A DNA stretch of 64,000 nt from Candidatus Omnitrophota bacterium (lineage in GTDB: Bacteria > Omnitrophota > Gorgyraeia > Zapsychrales > Zapsychraceae), in contig JACKFL010000006.1 of assembly GCA_020632495.1 (NCBI GenBank), positions 992,001 to 1,056,000 on the forward strand, given 5' to 3'. The notes beneath the pieces are model-generated. The model saw only the letters and a list, made by a program, of their open reading frames with translations, searched no databases and was not told the DNA's origin. Position numbers and translations under genes: made by a program. Shown one piece after another: positions 47,516 to 56,013 of the stretch; position 1 is the stretch's first letter; every line of letters begins with the position of its first letter.

Positions 47516-49951
47516 TTACTTTTTCTTTTTGGTCTGGGATTCCCAGGCCAGCACCAGGGGTGAGGCGATGAAGATTGTCGAATAGGTCCCCGCGACAAAA
47601 CCGATCAACAGGGTCAGGGCGAAGGTGTTGAGGACCTCTCCTCCCTTGAAGTAGAGCGAACAAACGACCAATAAAGTCGTGAGGGTGGTCAGGATGGTCC
47701 GGCCCAGGGTCTGATTGATACTCGCGTTGATAATGTCGGCCAGCTTCTTCTTGCCCTTCACCGCCATGTTCTCGCGGACACGGTCATAGATGATGATCGT
47801 GTCGTTGATGGAGTAACCGGCGATGGTTAACAGGGCCGTGACCACCAGCAAATCTACCTGGCGATTGAGCATGACCAACAGTCCCAACGTGATGAACACA
47901 TCGTGCAGCAGGGCGATAATCCCGGCGGTGGCGAAATCGAAGTGATGAAAACGGAAACCGACGTATATGAGGATGCCTCCCAGGGCGAAAAAGATCGCCA
48001 TGAGCGCCGCGCGGATCAAGGCTTTTCCGACGACAGGTCCCACAGCTTCCACCCGCAGCATTTGAACCTTCTGCCCGGGAAAGGCCTTTGTCAGGGCCGT
48101 TGTGATACTGCCTTCCACCGATTCGCTTCCCTGTTCTCCTGTATCGATGGTAGCCGTTCGGATGATAACATTCTCTCTGTGCTGTTCGAATTGCTGGATA
48201 ACCGCATCCGAGTATTTGGTGTCGGCCAGGGCTTGGCGGACCAGGTCGACCTGGATCGGCTTATCGAATTGGTATTCCTGGAATTGACCGCCGGCGAAGT
48301 CGATCCCGTAAGCGGCATCCTTCTTTTGGATAAGCGCGACCACGCTGGCGACGGCAAGTACTCCTGATATGACGAAGCAAATGAAACGCTTGGAAACAAA
48401 GTCAATGTTGGTATCCGTGAAGAAACGCAACATTTTAAGCTTCTTAATGAGTTTAAGGTGCAGCGCCAGCTCAAAGAAGGTACGGGTCACATACAGGGCA
48501 GTAAAAAGACTGGCCACCAGACCGATGGACAGGGTGACGGCAAAGCCCTTGATAGGGCCGGAACCGAATTGAAACAGCATGAAGGCTGCGATCAGGGTCG
48601 TGGTGTTGGAGTCGACGATCGCCTTCAGGGCCTTGTCGAATCCGTTATGAACCGCCCCGGCCAGATTGCGGCCGCCGAGCAGCTCTTCGCGGATACGTTC
48701 GTTGATCAGGACGTTTGCGTCGACCGCCATCCCCATGGTGAGGATGATCCCCGCGATACCGGGGAGGGTTAATGTCAACTGTGACGCCGGCAGTGTCGCG
48801 TTCAGAAAACCGGCGATCCCGAAAATCAGCAGGATATTGACTGCCAACGCGAAACAGGATAGCACTCCGGCGGCAAGGTAGTAAAAGAGCATGAACAGAA
48901 AAACGAGGACTCCCCCCATAACCGCGGCGGATATCCCGGCGATGATCGAGTCTTCCCCGAGCAACGCGCCCACGGTGCGCTCTTCTTCAATATGCATGTC
49001 CACCGGCAATGCCCCGGAACGTAACGACAAAGCCAGCAGCTGCGCCTCCTCAAATGTGAAGTTGCCTGAAATCTGGCCGTTCCCGCCGAGAATCGGTTCA
49101 TTGATGACCGGTGCGGATAAAACCTGGTTATCCATAACGATCGCCAGCCGACGGCCGACGTTCTTGCGGGTGATGTCGGCAAATTTCTTCGCGCCGACAC
49201 TGTCAAACGACATTGAAACAATCGGCTGATTCCCTTGGTCAAGATTGGGCTGGGCGTCTTTGATATTTTCCCCGTCCAGAATGGAATCCGCTTCAAGCAA
49301 GACCGGATCATTTTCATCGCGGGTATACCTCAGGACATAGCCTTTGGGGATGGTGCCTTCCAGGGCCTTGTTGACCAGCGCGGGATTATCCGAGACCATA
49401 TGAAATTCCATCTTGGCCGTGGTTCCGATCAACTGATGAGCCTTTTCACGATCGGTGATCCCGGGTAATTGCACCATGATCTGGTCGTCACCCACCTGTT
49501 GAATGACCGTTTCCCCCACGCCCATGCCGTCGATGCGGTTGCGCAAGATCTCGATGGCGCGGGGAACAGCATCTTTTTGGGCGTTATTCTGCGGCTGTTC
49601 GGCATCCTTAAAAAGCGGCAGGGCCTTTTGCATGACATCGGCGCCTAGTATTTCAGTCAGCTTTCGAGAGTCCGTTTTGTAGTCTACGGTGAGGCGGATT
49701 TTCTCCGACACCTTCGTTTTCTCGGCAAGTTTAGCTTTCAGAAGTTTTTGCGAGAATTCGTTCCAATCCAGGCCTGCTTCGGTTACGTCCGAGTTGGATA
49801 TCGTCCTGGCATCAGATTCAACCTGAAGGACGAGGTGCATACCCCCGGCCAAGTCGATACCCTTGGTAAACGGGTAGAACCACGCTAATAGACCGGAGGC
49901 GATAATGACACCTGCCACCGTCAATAACTTGTTACGTAACTCCTTTTTCAT
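47516..49951 (-). CDS. secDF: Fused protein-export membrane protein SecD-SecF
   Basis: 811 residues. The SecD half has a first helix ('LLTVAGVIIASGLLAWFYPF'), 'KGIDLAGGMHLVLQV' and the P1 periplasmic domain ('QLPGITDREKAHQLIGTTAK'). It continues with 'DANVLINERIREELLGGRNL' and helices to about residue 480. The SecF half begins 'NIDFVSKRFICFVISGVLAV', with 'YGIDFAGGQFQEYQF', 'GYSINDTIIIYDRVRENM' and 'SINQTLGRTILTTLTTLLVV'. It uses the proton-motive force to help pull proteins through SecYEG. The single-chain form is usual in several phyla. yajC lies 28 bases upstream. Confidence 0.94.
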   Translation of the reverse strand: MKKELRNKLLTVAGVIIASGLLAWFYPFTKGIDLAGGMHLVLQVESDARTISNSDVTEAGLDWNEFSQKLLKAKLAEKTKVSEKIRLTVDYKTDSRKLTEILGADVMQKALPLFKDAEQPQNNAQKDAVPRAIEILRNRIDGMGVGETVIQQVGDDQIMVQLPGITDREKAHQLIGTTAKMEFHMVSDNPALVNKALEGTIPKGYVLRYTRDENDPVLLEADSILDGENIKDAQPNLDQGNQPIVSMSFDSVGAKKFADITRKNVGRRLAIVMDNQVLSAPVINEPILGGNGQISGNFTFEEAQLLALSLRSGALPVDMHIEEERTVGALLGEDSIIAGISAAVMGGVLVFLFMLFYYLAAGVLSCFALAVNILLIFGIAGFLNATLPASQLTLTLPGIAGIILTMGMAVDANVLINERIREELLGGRNLAGAVHNGFDKALKAIVDSNTTTLIAAFMLFQFGSGPIKGFAVTLSIGLVASLFTALYVTRTFFELALHLKLIKKLKMLRFFTDTNIDFVSKRFICFVISGVLAVASVVALIQKKDAAYGIDFAGGQFQEYQFDKPIQVDLVRQALADTKYSDAVIQQFEQHRENVIIRTATIDTGEQGSESVEGSITTALTKAFPGQKVQMLRVEAVGPVVGKALIRAALMAIFFALGGILIYVGFRFHHFDFATAGIIALLHDVFITLGLLVMLNRQVDLLVVTALLTIAGYSINDTIIIYDRVRENMAVKGKKKLADIINASINQTLGRTILTTLTTLLVVCSLYFKGGEVLNTFALTLLIGFVAGTYSTIFIASPLVLAWESQTKKKK

Positions 49952-49979
49952 GATACTCCTGCCTGTATTGAAGAAAGAT

Positions 49980-50261
49980 CTATTTGACCACCGCTGAGAT
50001 GGCTTCCTTGTCCATTTCGATCTTAACGTTATCGGCGATCTTCATCATCACCGTTTTGTCCTTCACATGAGTGATGACACCGTGGATACCGCCGGCCGTG
50101 ACGACTTTGTCGTGCTGCTTAAGTTCTTCGATCATCTTTTTTTGCTGCTGCTGCTTGTCTTTCTGCGGTTTGATCAGCAGAAAGTAAAAGATGGCAAAGA
50201 TGATCAGGTAGGGAATAATCGGTGTGGCCAACAGGGGATTTGCCGCTTGTTCGGTGCCCAT
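49980..50261 (-). CDS. yajC: Preprotein translocase subunit YajC
   Basis: 93 residues: one transmembrane helix ('PYLIIFAIFYFLLIKPQKDK') with the family's 'Y-F-L-L-I-R/K-P-Q-K' end, then 'QHDKVVTAGGIHGVITHV' in the small cytoplasmic domain. It is an accessory of the SecDF complex and is encoded directly before it. AAAGGA lies upstream of the ATG. The order rpsP-yajC-secDF is unusual only in the presence of rpsP. Confidence 0.92.
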   Translation of the reverse strand: MGTEQAANPLLATPIIPYLIIFAIFYFLLIKPQKDKQQQQKKMIEELKQHDKVVTAGGIHGVITHVKDKTVMMKIADNVKIEMDKEAISAVVK

Positions 50262-50274
50262 GGGGGTCCTTTCG

Positions 50275-50538
50275 CTACGCCGATTGAGATGAGGCTTTTT
50301 TAGACTTCTTGACCAGCGTGCGGACCGTATCCGACATTGAGGCCCCGTTGTCCAGCCACTTCTGCAGTTTTTCGTAGTTCACGCCGATCACGGCCGGATT
50401 GCGGGCCGCGTCGTAGTGACCAATGATTTCGAGGTTGCGGGAGTCGCGACCCTTATTGCGGCTCATCGCCACAATGCGGTAATTGTACCGAGATTTGGAT
50501 ACCTTGCCTGCTCGCTGTAAACGAATGCGTACTTCCAT
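50275..50538 (-). CDS. rpsP: 30S ribosomal protein S16
   Basis: 87 residues. 'VRIRLQRAGKVSKSRYNYRI' at the N-terminus and 'IGHYDAARNPAVIGVNYEKL' with 'WLDNGASMSDTVRTLVKKS' are unmistakable S16. It stabilises the 5' domain of 16S rRNA. In many bacteria rpsP travels with rimM, trmD and rplS; none is here, and it sits between trpE and yajC instead. Confidence 0.95.
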   Translation of the reverse strand: MEVRIRLQRAGKVSKSRYNYRIVAMSRNKGRDSRNLEIIGHYDAARNPAVIGVNYEKLQKWLDNGASMSDTVRTLVKKSKKASSQSA

Positions 50539-50553
50539 GCTTTTGTCTTCTCC

Positions 50554-52062
50554 TTATAATTGTTGGTGCGCTAACTCAATGGCCATAATCTGCGCCTTGG
50601 CCTTGTTCATCGTTTCCTGAAATTCCTTCTTGGGAACGGAATCGGCGACGATTCCGGCTCCGGCCTGAATGTAGGCCTTCCTATTGTGTGTCACAATGGT
50701 GCGGATGGTGATGCAGGTATCCAGATTGCCTGAGAAGCTGAAGTACCCGATGCAGCCCGCGTAGGGACCGCGTTGTTCTTTCTCCAGATCTTCGATGATC
50801 TCCATCGCGCGGATCTTCGGCGCGCCGGAGACCGTTCCGGCGGGAAAGGCGGCCTGCAGGACATCGAAATCATCCATACCTTTTTTCAGTTTACCGCGGA
50901 CATTGCTGACGATATGCATGACGTGCGAATACTTTTCGATCGACATGAACTCCGACAGATGGACCGTTCCCTGTTGACACACGCGTCCCAGGTCGTTACG
51001 TCCCAAATCGACCAGCATGATGTGCTCCGCTTTTTCCTTCTCATCGGCCAGCAAGTCCTCGGCCAAACGGGCGTCGTCCGCCTCGCTCTTGCCACGCGGC
51101 CGGGTCCCGGCGATCGGCCGTGTTTCCACGACACCGTCTTCGCACCGGACCAGCAGTTCCGGGGACGAGCCGATCACCTGGATGTCGCCGAATTTCAGAC
51201 AGTACATGTAGGGTGACGGATTCAATGCCCGTAACGCGCGGTAGATATTAAAGGGATCGGTCTTGAGATTAACCTGAAACCTTTGCGAAAGAACAACCTG
51301 GATAATTTCTCCCGACCGGATTTGACGCTTGGCCTGACGGACCATATCCTCAAAAGTCGGCTCATCCATGTTTGAATGAATCTGTAATTCTACATTTTTT
51401 TTCCCGGTTCGTCCAATTTTATTTTTGGGCAATTCGAGGGGTTCACGCAGCTCCTTTTCCAGGTCCGCGATGGCCCGGACGGCCTGCTTGTACTTACGCC
51501 TTTTAACCGCGTCCGAGGCCCCGGGGTCCACTTCCACACAGCTGACAAGCTTGATCCGGTGCCGCAAGTGATCGAATATCACAAGTTCTTTAGCCAGCAT
51601 AAGATACGTATCCGGAAGCTGCAAATCGTCGGTTGTTTTGGCGGGGATCCGCTCAAAATGGCGGACCACGTCATAGCTCAGATATCCGACCATCCCCCCG
51701 CAAAACCGTGGCAGGCCCGGGACCTGCACGAATCGGTACCGGCGCATGATATCCCGGATGACGGACAGCGGTGTCTCGTTTTCGGGCAGTTCCCCCACTG
51801 TAATATTTCCGGTGCGGCACTCGGTGATGCTGAAGTGATTGGTCTTGCTTTGCAGGACGATCTCGGGCTGGCGGGCCAGAAAACTGAAGCGGGCCACCTT
51901 CTCCTCACCTTCGACCGATTCCAGCAGAAAGGCGTAATCATCTTTGGCGGCCAGCTTGTAGTAGGCCGAAACCGGGGTGTCGAGGTCTCCCATGATCTCC
52001 TTATATACCGGGATCAGGTTGCCTTTTTTACTGAGTGCGAGAAATTCGGATTCGCTGAGCAT
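50554..52062 (-). CDS. trpE: Anthranilate synthase component I
   Basis: 502 residues. 'AFLLESVEGEEKVARFSFL' contains the LLES tryptophan-feedback site, which separates TrpE from PabB. 'NPSPYMYCLKFGDIQVIGSS' and 'PIAGTRPRGKSEADDARLAE' follow. 'LVDLGRNDLGRVC', 'FPAGTVSGAPKIRAMEII' and 'IRTIVTHNRKAYIQAGAGIV' form the chorismate-binding core. It converts chorismate and ammonia to anthranilate. No trpG glutaminase gene is next to it, and it follows the histidine genes by 7 bases, so amino acid pathways share a transcript here. Confidence 0.93.
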   Translation of the reverse strand: MLSESEFLALSKKGNLIPVYKEIMGDLDTPVSAYYKLAAKDDYAFLLESVEGEEKVARFSFLARQPEIVLQSKTNHFSITECRTGNITVGELPENETPLSVIRDIMRRYRFVQVPGLPRFCGGMVGYLSYDVVRHFERIPAKTTDDLQLPDTYLMLAKELVIFDHLRHRIKLVSCVEVDPGASDAVKRRKYKQAVRAIADLEKELREPLELPKNKIGRTGKKNVELQIHSNMDEPTFEDMVRQAKRQIRSGEIIQVVLSQRFQVNLKTDPFNIYRALRALNPSPYMYCLKFGDIQVIGSSPELLVRCEDGVVETRPIAGTRPRGKSEADDARLAEDLLADEKEKAEHIMLVDLGRNDLGRVCQQGTVHLSEFMSIEKYSHVMHIVSNVRGKLKKGMDDFDVLQAAFPAGTVSGAPKIRAMEIIEDLEKEQRGPYAGCIGYFSFSGNLDTCITIRTIVTHNRKAYIQAGAGIVADSVPKKEFQETMNKAKAQIMAIELAHQQL

Positions 52063-52069
52063 AACGCGG

Positions 52070-52825
52070 TTACTCTCGTATAGGGATATGTTCCTGGTTC
52101 AGATAATCTTTGACCTGTTCAATCGGGATTTCATTGTAATGAAACACGGACGCCGCCAGGGCCGCGTCGGCCGTCGTGTCGTGAAAGACATCACGGAAAT
52201 GTTCCAACTTTCCCGCCCCGCCGGAGGCGATGACCGGAATGTTGACCGCATCGCAAATGGCCCTGGTGAGCGGCAAATCATAACCGTCCTTGGTGCCGTC
52301 GGCGTCCATACTGGTCAGCAGGATTTCACCGGCACCGAGTTGTTCGACTTCCTTGGCCCAGGCCACGGCGTCCCGACCGGTCGGTGTCCGTCCGCCGTGG
52401 GTGAAGACTTCCCAGCCGCTGCCGCTTTTTTTGGCGTCGATGGCCACCACGATGCACTGACTGCCGAAGCACTCGGCCGCGCGTCTCACCAGCTCCGGGT
52501 CTTTGACCGCGGCGGTGTTGATCGAGACCTTGTCGCTGCCGGCGTTGAGCAGTTCCCGGATGTCCTCCAGGCTGTTGATGCCTCCACCCACCGTCAGCGG
52601 CATGAAAACCTGTTCGGCGGTATGCCGTACGATATCGAGTATGATGCCGCGCTTTTCATGGCTGGCTGTGATGTCCAAAAAGACGATCTCGTCTGCGCGC
52701 TGGGCGTCGTAGGTCTTGGCGATTTCGACCGGGTCGCCGGCATCGCGCAGATTAACGAAGTTGGTGCCCTTGACCACCCGGCCGTCCTTGACGTCGAGGC
52801 AGGGAATAATCCGTTTCTTCAGCAT
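52070..52825 (-). CDS. hisF: Imidazole glycerol phosphate synthase cyclase subunit
   Basis: 251 residues. 'RIIPCLDVKDGRVVKGTNF' carries the first catalytic Asp and 'LLTSMDADGTKDGYDLPL' the second; 'PVIASGGAGKLEHFRDVF' is the phosphate site. With HisH it makes imidazole glycerol phosphate and AICAR. The ATG at 52825 overlaps the end of hisA by 7 bases. A longer in-frame extension to 53056 reads through hisA and is not real. Confidence 0.95.
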   Translation of the reverse strand: MLKKRIIPCLDVKDGRVVKGTNFVNLRDAGDPVEIAKTYDAQRADEIVFLDITASHEKRGIILDIVRHTAEQVFMPLTVGGGINSLEDIRELLNAGSDKVSINTAAVKDPELVRRAAECFGSQCIVVAIDAKKSGSGWEVFTHGGRTPTGRDAVAWAKEVEQLGAGEILLTSMDADGTKDGYDLPLTRAICDAVNIPVIASGGAGKLEHFRDVFHDTTADAALAASVFHYNEIPIEQVKDYLNQEHIPIRE

Positions 52826-53538
52826 AACGCCAGCGCTTCCTTCAAATCCAGCTTGCCTTCGTAAATCGCTTTGCCGGTGATGGCGCCGATAACACCGCGT
52901 GATTCGAGGCTCTTGAGTTTCTTGATGTCGTCGATATCGGCGATGCCACCCGAGGCGATGACCGGTATGCTCGTCGCCTCCAGCAAGGCCTTCAGGCCTT
53001 CGTAGTTCGGTCCGGTGAGCATCCCGTCGCGGGCCACGTCCGTGTAAATCAGGCACTTCAATCCGAGCAGTTCGAGTTCCTTGGCGAAATCAACAGCCAG
53101 GATGTCCGATGTGTCCGTCCAGCCGAGTTTGGTCACTTTGCCGTCGATGCAGTCGAGGCTTACCGCGATCTTGTCGTTCCAGGCCGCCAGCATGTCGAGC
53201 AAAAAGGTGGTGTCCTCAACCACCTTTGTCCCGAGGATCACCCGTGAGACGCCTCCTTCGATCAACTGGGCGATGTCTTCTTTAGTCCGAATGCCGCCGC
53301 CCATTTGCACCGGTACCGGAACGGCCTGAGCGACGCGCAGGACGGTTTGTATATTCGCAATGCGGCCGGTCTTGGCGCCGTCCAGGTCAACCAGATGCAG
53401 CCAAGACGCGCCCTGGGCGACCCATTTTTTGGCCATAGCCACCGGATCGTCGGAATAATTGGTCACTTCATCGAATTTTCCCTGCAGCAGCCGGACCACC
53501 TTGCCGCCCTGGATATCAATCGCGGGAAATAATATCAC
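52819..53538 (-). CDS. hisA: Phosphoribosylformimino-5-aminoimidazole carboxamide ribotide isomerase
   Basis: 239 residues. 'LFPAIDIQGGKVVRLLQGKF' has the catalytic Asp of HisA, and 'IYTDVARDGMLTGPNYEGLK' has the second. 'PVQMGGGIRTKEDIAQLIEG' and 'PVIASGGIADIDDIKKL' bind the two phosphates of the substrate. It catalyses the Amadori isomerisation in histidine synthesis. The start codon is GTG (53536-53538), overlapping the hisH stop as GTGA. Confidence 0.95.
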   Translation of the reverse strand: MILFPAIDIQGGKVVRLLQGKFDEVTNYSDDPVAMAKKWVAQGASWLHLVDLDGAKTGRIANIQTVLRVAQAVPVPVQMGGGIRTKEDIAQLIEGGVSRVILGTKVVEDTTFLLDMLAAWNDKIAVSLDCIDGKVTKLGWTDTSDILAVDFAKELELLGLKCLIYTDVARDGMLTGPNYEGLKALLEATSIPVIASGGIADIDDIKKLKSLESRGVIGAITGKAIYEGKLDLKEALALC

Positions 53539-54140
53539 GATACAGCCTCCACAAAGTTTTTAAGAATGCACAGTCCAACAGTTTGGCTTTTCTCCGGGTG
53601 AAACTGCAGACCATACACATGACCGCGGCATATCGCTGAGGCGAAGTCGATCCCGTAGTCCGTGGCCGCAGCCACGTCCCTCCCGTCAGCCGGGTCGACA
53701 TAGTAGGAATGGCAGAAATAAACCTCGGAACCCTCCGCGACATTTTTAAACAGCGGACAATCCTCTTGCCGGATGTGCAACTGGTTCCATCCCATGTGCG
53801 GGACCTTGCCATGCGTGAAGCGTTTGACATGTCCCTTGATCATGCCCAGCCCGTCCGAGTTTCCCCCTTCGTCGCTGCGGTCGAACAGCAGCTGATATCC
53901 GAGGCAGATCCCCAGCAACGGAGCTCCTCCGTCGACCGCAGCCCGCAGGGCGTCGGTCAACCCCAGTTCCCGTAATCTGGTCATAGCCGGGGCCATGGCA
54001 CCGACTCCGGGCAGGACGATCTTGGCGGCCGTGCGCACTTCCTGTGCATTGTCGGTGATGCGGGCTTGTGCTCCGACTTTCTCCAGCGCCTTTTGAACAC
54101 TGCGCAAGTTTCCCATTCCGTAATCAATTACTGCTATCAT
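53535..54140 (-). CDS. hisH: Imidazole glycerol phosphate synthase glutaminase subunit
   Basis: 201 residues of the class I glutamine amidotransferase type. 'IDYGMGNLRSVQKALEKVGA' is the HisH N-terminus, 'LLGICLGYQLLFD' holds the nucleophile Cys, and 'VYGLQFHPEKSQTVGL' holds the His-x-Glu of the triad. 'GWNQLHI' and 'YFCHSYYV' are HisH-specific. It feeds ammonia to HisF. It overlaps hisA by 4 bases. Confidence 0.94.
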   Translation of the reverse strand: MIAVIDYGMGNLRSVQKALEKVGAQARITDNAQEVRTAAKIVLPGVGAMAPAMTRLRELGLTDALRAAVDGGAPLLGICLGYQLLFDRSDEGGNSDGLGMIKGHVKRFTHGKVPHMGWNQLHIRQEDCPLFKNVAEGSEVYFCHSYYVDPADGRDVAAATDYGIDFASAICRGHVYGLQFHPEKSQTVGLCILKNFVEAVS

Positions 54141-54170
54141 GATTCGATTTCCGTGCGGCGGCCGTCAGGA

Positions 54171-54779
54171 TCAGTCGATAATGCCTTTGGTTGAGGGGAC
54201 CACGCCTTCCCGGCGGGGATCGATGCCGGTGGCCTGGTCCAGGGCCTGTCCCATGGATTTGAACACGGTTTCAATATTGGTGTGCAGGTCGGCGTCCGGG
54301 TTTTCGATGGTGACATTCATCGTCGCGCCCAGACCGTTGGCAAAAGATTCCAGAAAGTGCTCCAGATACTTCATGGAGTAATTCTCCTGGTCCTTTATTT
54401 TGTCGATATCGGCGCAGTTGATTTGCAGAAAACTGCGCCCGCTGATGTCGATGACCGTGCGGCCGAGGGTCCCTTCCATCGGGGAAAATCCCGTTCCGAA
54501 CCGCTTGATGCCGTGCATTTCATCCAGGGCCTTGCGAAAGACTTTGCCCAGGACGATGCCGATGTCTTCATTGGTATGATGGATATCGATTTCCAGATCA
54601 GCCTTTTGCACCTCGAGATTCAAATCAAAAAAACCGTGAAAGGCGAACAGTTCGAGCATGTGATCGAGGATGCCGATTTGTGTCTTGATCCTGGTCTTTC
54701 CGGAACCGTCGATATTCAGCTCGGCGCGGATTTCGGTTTCTTTGCTTTTACGCTCCAGTGTGGCACTGCGTTCGCTCAT
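54171..54779 (-). CDS. hisB: Imidazoleglycerol-phosphate dehydratase
   Basis: 202 residues, the stand-alone dehydratase without the HisN phosphatase domain. 'IGILDHMLELFAFHGFFDL' and 'DIHHTNEDIGIVLG' supply the Mn-binding histidines; 'HFLESFANGLGATMNV' is the third anchor. I chose the ATG at 54779 because AAAGGAA lies just before it; the ATG at 54797 overlaps hisD and lacks a ribosome site. It is separated from hisH by 30 bases. Confidence 0.94.
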   Translation of the reverse strand: MSERSATLERKSKETEIRAELNIDGSGKTRIKTQIGILDHMLELFAFHGFFDLNLEVQKADLEIDIHHTNEDIGIVLGKVFRKALDEMHGIKRFGTGFSPMEGTLGRTVIDISGRSFLQINCADIDKIKDQENYSMKYLEHFLESFANGLGATMNVTIENPDADLHTNIETVFKSMGQALDQATGIDPRREGVVPSTKGIID

Positions 54780-54789
54780 GACGTTCCTT

Positions 54790-56013
54790 TCATTCAAAAC
54801 GGATGTTTACCGATTCATAGTGTTTGGGCAGGCCTTCCAGCTTGGCGACCTTCTCGATATGGGGACGCATTCTCTCCAGCGCCCGGCGTGAATAGGATAT
54901 CAAGTGGCTGCGCTTTTGAAAGTCATTCAGGCACAAACCGGAGAAGTAACGCGCGGTCCCCAGCGTCGGCAGGACGTGGCTCGGACCGGCGGCATAGTCG
55001 CCCAAGGCGGTCGGACTGTACGGTCCCAGGAAAATGGCTCCCGCGTGCTCGATCTTTTTGGCCACCGAGGCGGCGTTGTTGGTCATGATCTGCAGGTGTT
55101 CCGGTGCCAGGGCGTTGGTGATCCGGACGGCTTCGTCGATATTCTTGGCATAAATCCCGTAACCTTTGGAAGTCTTACGTTTGACCTGTTTAAGCAGTTG
55201 TTTCGAAGTGGTGACCAGGATCGCCAATCCGTCGAGGTGCTCGGCTTGCGCCTCCAGGTCGGCCACCACGTAGTCGGGATTGCTGTAACGGTTAGCGATG
55301 ACCACCAGTTCCGACGGGCCGGCGAGCATGTCGATATCGACATAGCCGAACAACTGCCGTTTGGCCTCGGTGACATACATGTTCCCCGGACCGACGATTT
55401 TGTCCACCTTGGGGATGGATTTGGTCCCGAAGGCCGCCGCGGCAATGGCCTGTGCCCCGCCGACCTTGTATATTTCGTCGACCTTGAGCAGGTTGGCGAC
55501 CGCCAGGATGTAGGGATTGATGCGGCCGTCCTTGTCGGGCGGTGTCATCAGGACGATATTCCGCACGCCGGCGACCTTGGCCGGGATGACCGTCATGTAT
55601 ACGGATGAAATCAGCGGGGCCGTCCCGGCCGGGATGTATACGCCGACGGTGTCCAGCGGCAGGATGTGTTCCTTCAGCAGGATTCCGTCATCGTGGCGGA
55701 TCTGGGCGGGTCTGGCACGCTGTTTTTTGTAGAAGTCCGAGACATTGTTGATGATGGACTTCAGACTCGATATGAAGTCACTGGTGATGCCCTGATATGC
55801 CCCGCTGATTTCCGCCTCGGAAACCTGCAGTTCCCGTGCGGATAACGAAGCCTTATCGAACCGTTTGGTGTACTTCAAAACGGCGGCGTCGCCGTTGTCG
55901 CGCACGTCCTCGATAATTCGCCGGACCTTCTCCTCGACATGCTTTTTGCGGGCGTGCCTGTTGCGGTCGATGAGACGTTGCAGGGTTTGTCCGGTTTGCG
56001 TCAGAGTTTTCAT
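54790..56013 (-). CDS. hisD: Histidinol dehydrogenase
   Basis: 407 residues, slightly short for the family. 'PAGTAPLISSVYMTVIPAKV', 'QAIAAAAFGTKSIPKVDKIV', 'GPGNMYVTEAKRQLFG' and 'DMLAGPSELVVIANR' form the NAD and substrate sites. 'ADLEAQAEHL' supplies metal and catalytic residues, and 'LPTLGTARYFSGL' is the C-terminal signature. It performs the last two oxidations to histidine. The ATG at 56013 overlaps the alaS stop as TGATG. First of the his genes, order hisD-B-H-A-F; hisG, hisC, hisI and hisE are not here. Confidence 0.94.
   Translation of the reverse strand: MKTLTQTGQTLQRLIDRNRHARKKHVEEKVRRIIEDVRDNGDAAVLKYTKRFDKASLSARELQVSEAEISGAYQGITSDFISSLKSIINNVSDFYKKQRARPAQIRHDDGILLKEHILPLDTVGVYIPAGTAPLISSVYMTVIPAKVAGVRNIVLMTPPDKDGRINPYILAVANLLKVDEIYKVGGAQAIAAAAFGTKSIPKVDKIVGPGNMYVTEAKRQLFGYVDIDMLAGPSELVVIANRYSNPDYVVADLEAQAEHLDGLAILVTTSKQLLKQVKRKTSKGYGIYAKNIDEAVRITNALAPEHLQIMTNNAASVAKKIEHAGAIFLGPYSPTALGDYAAGPSHVLPTLGTARYFSGLCLNDFQKRSHLISYSRRALERMRPHIEKVAKLEGLPKHYESVNIRFE

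Noticed and set aside
52826..53056. Long N-terminal extension of hisF
   Set aside because: It lies entirely within hisA in another frame and lacks similarity to any domain. The ATG at 52825 gives the exact HisF N-terminus.
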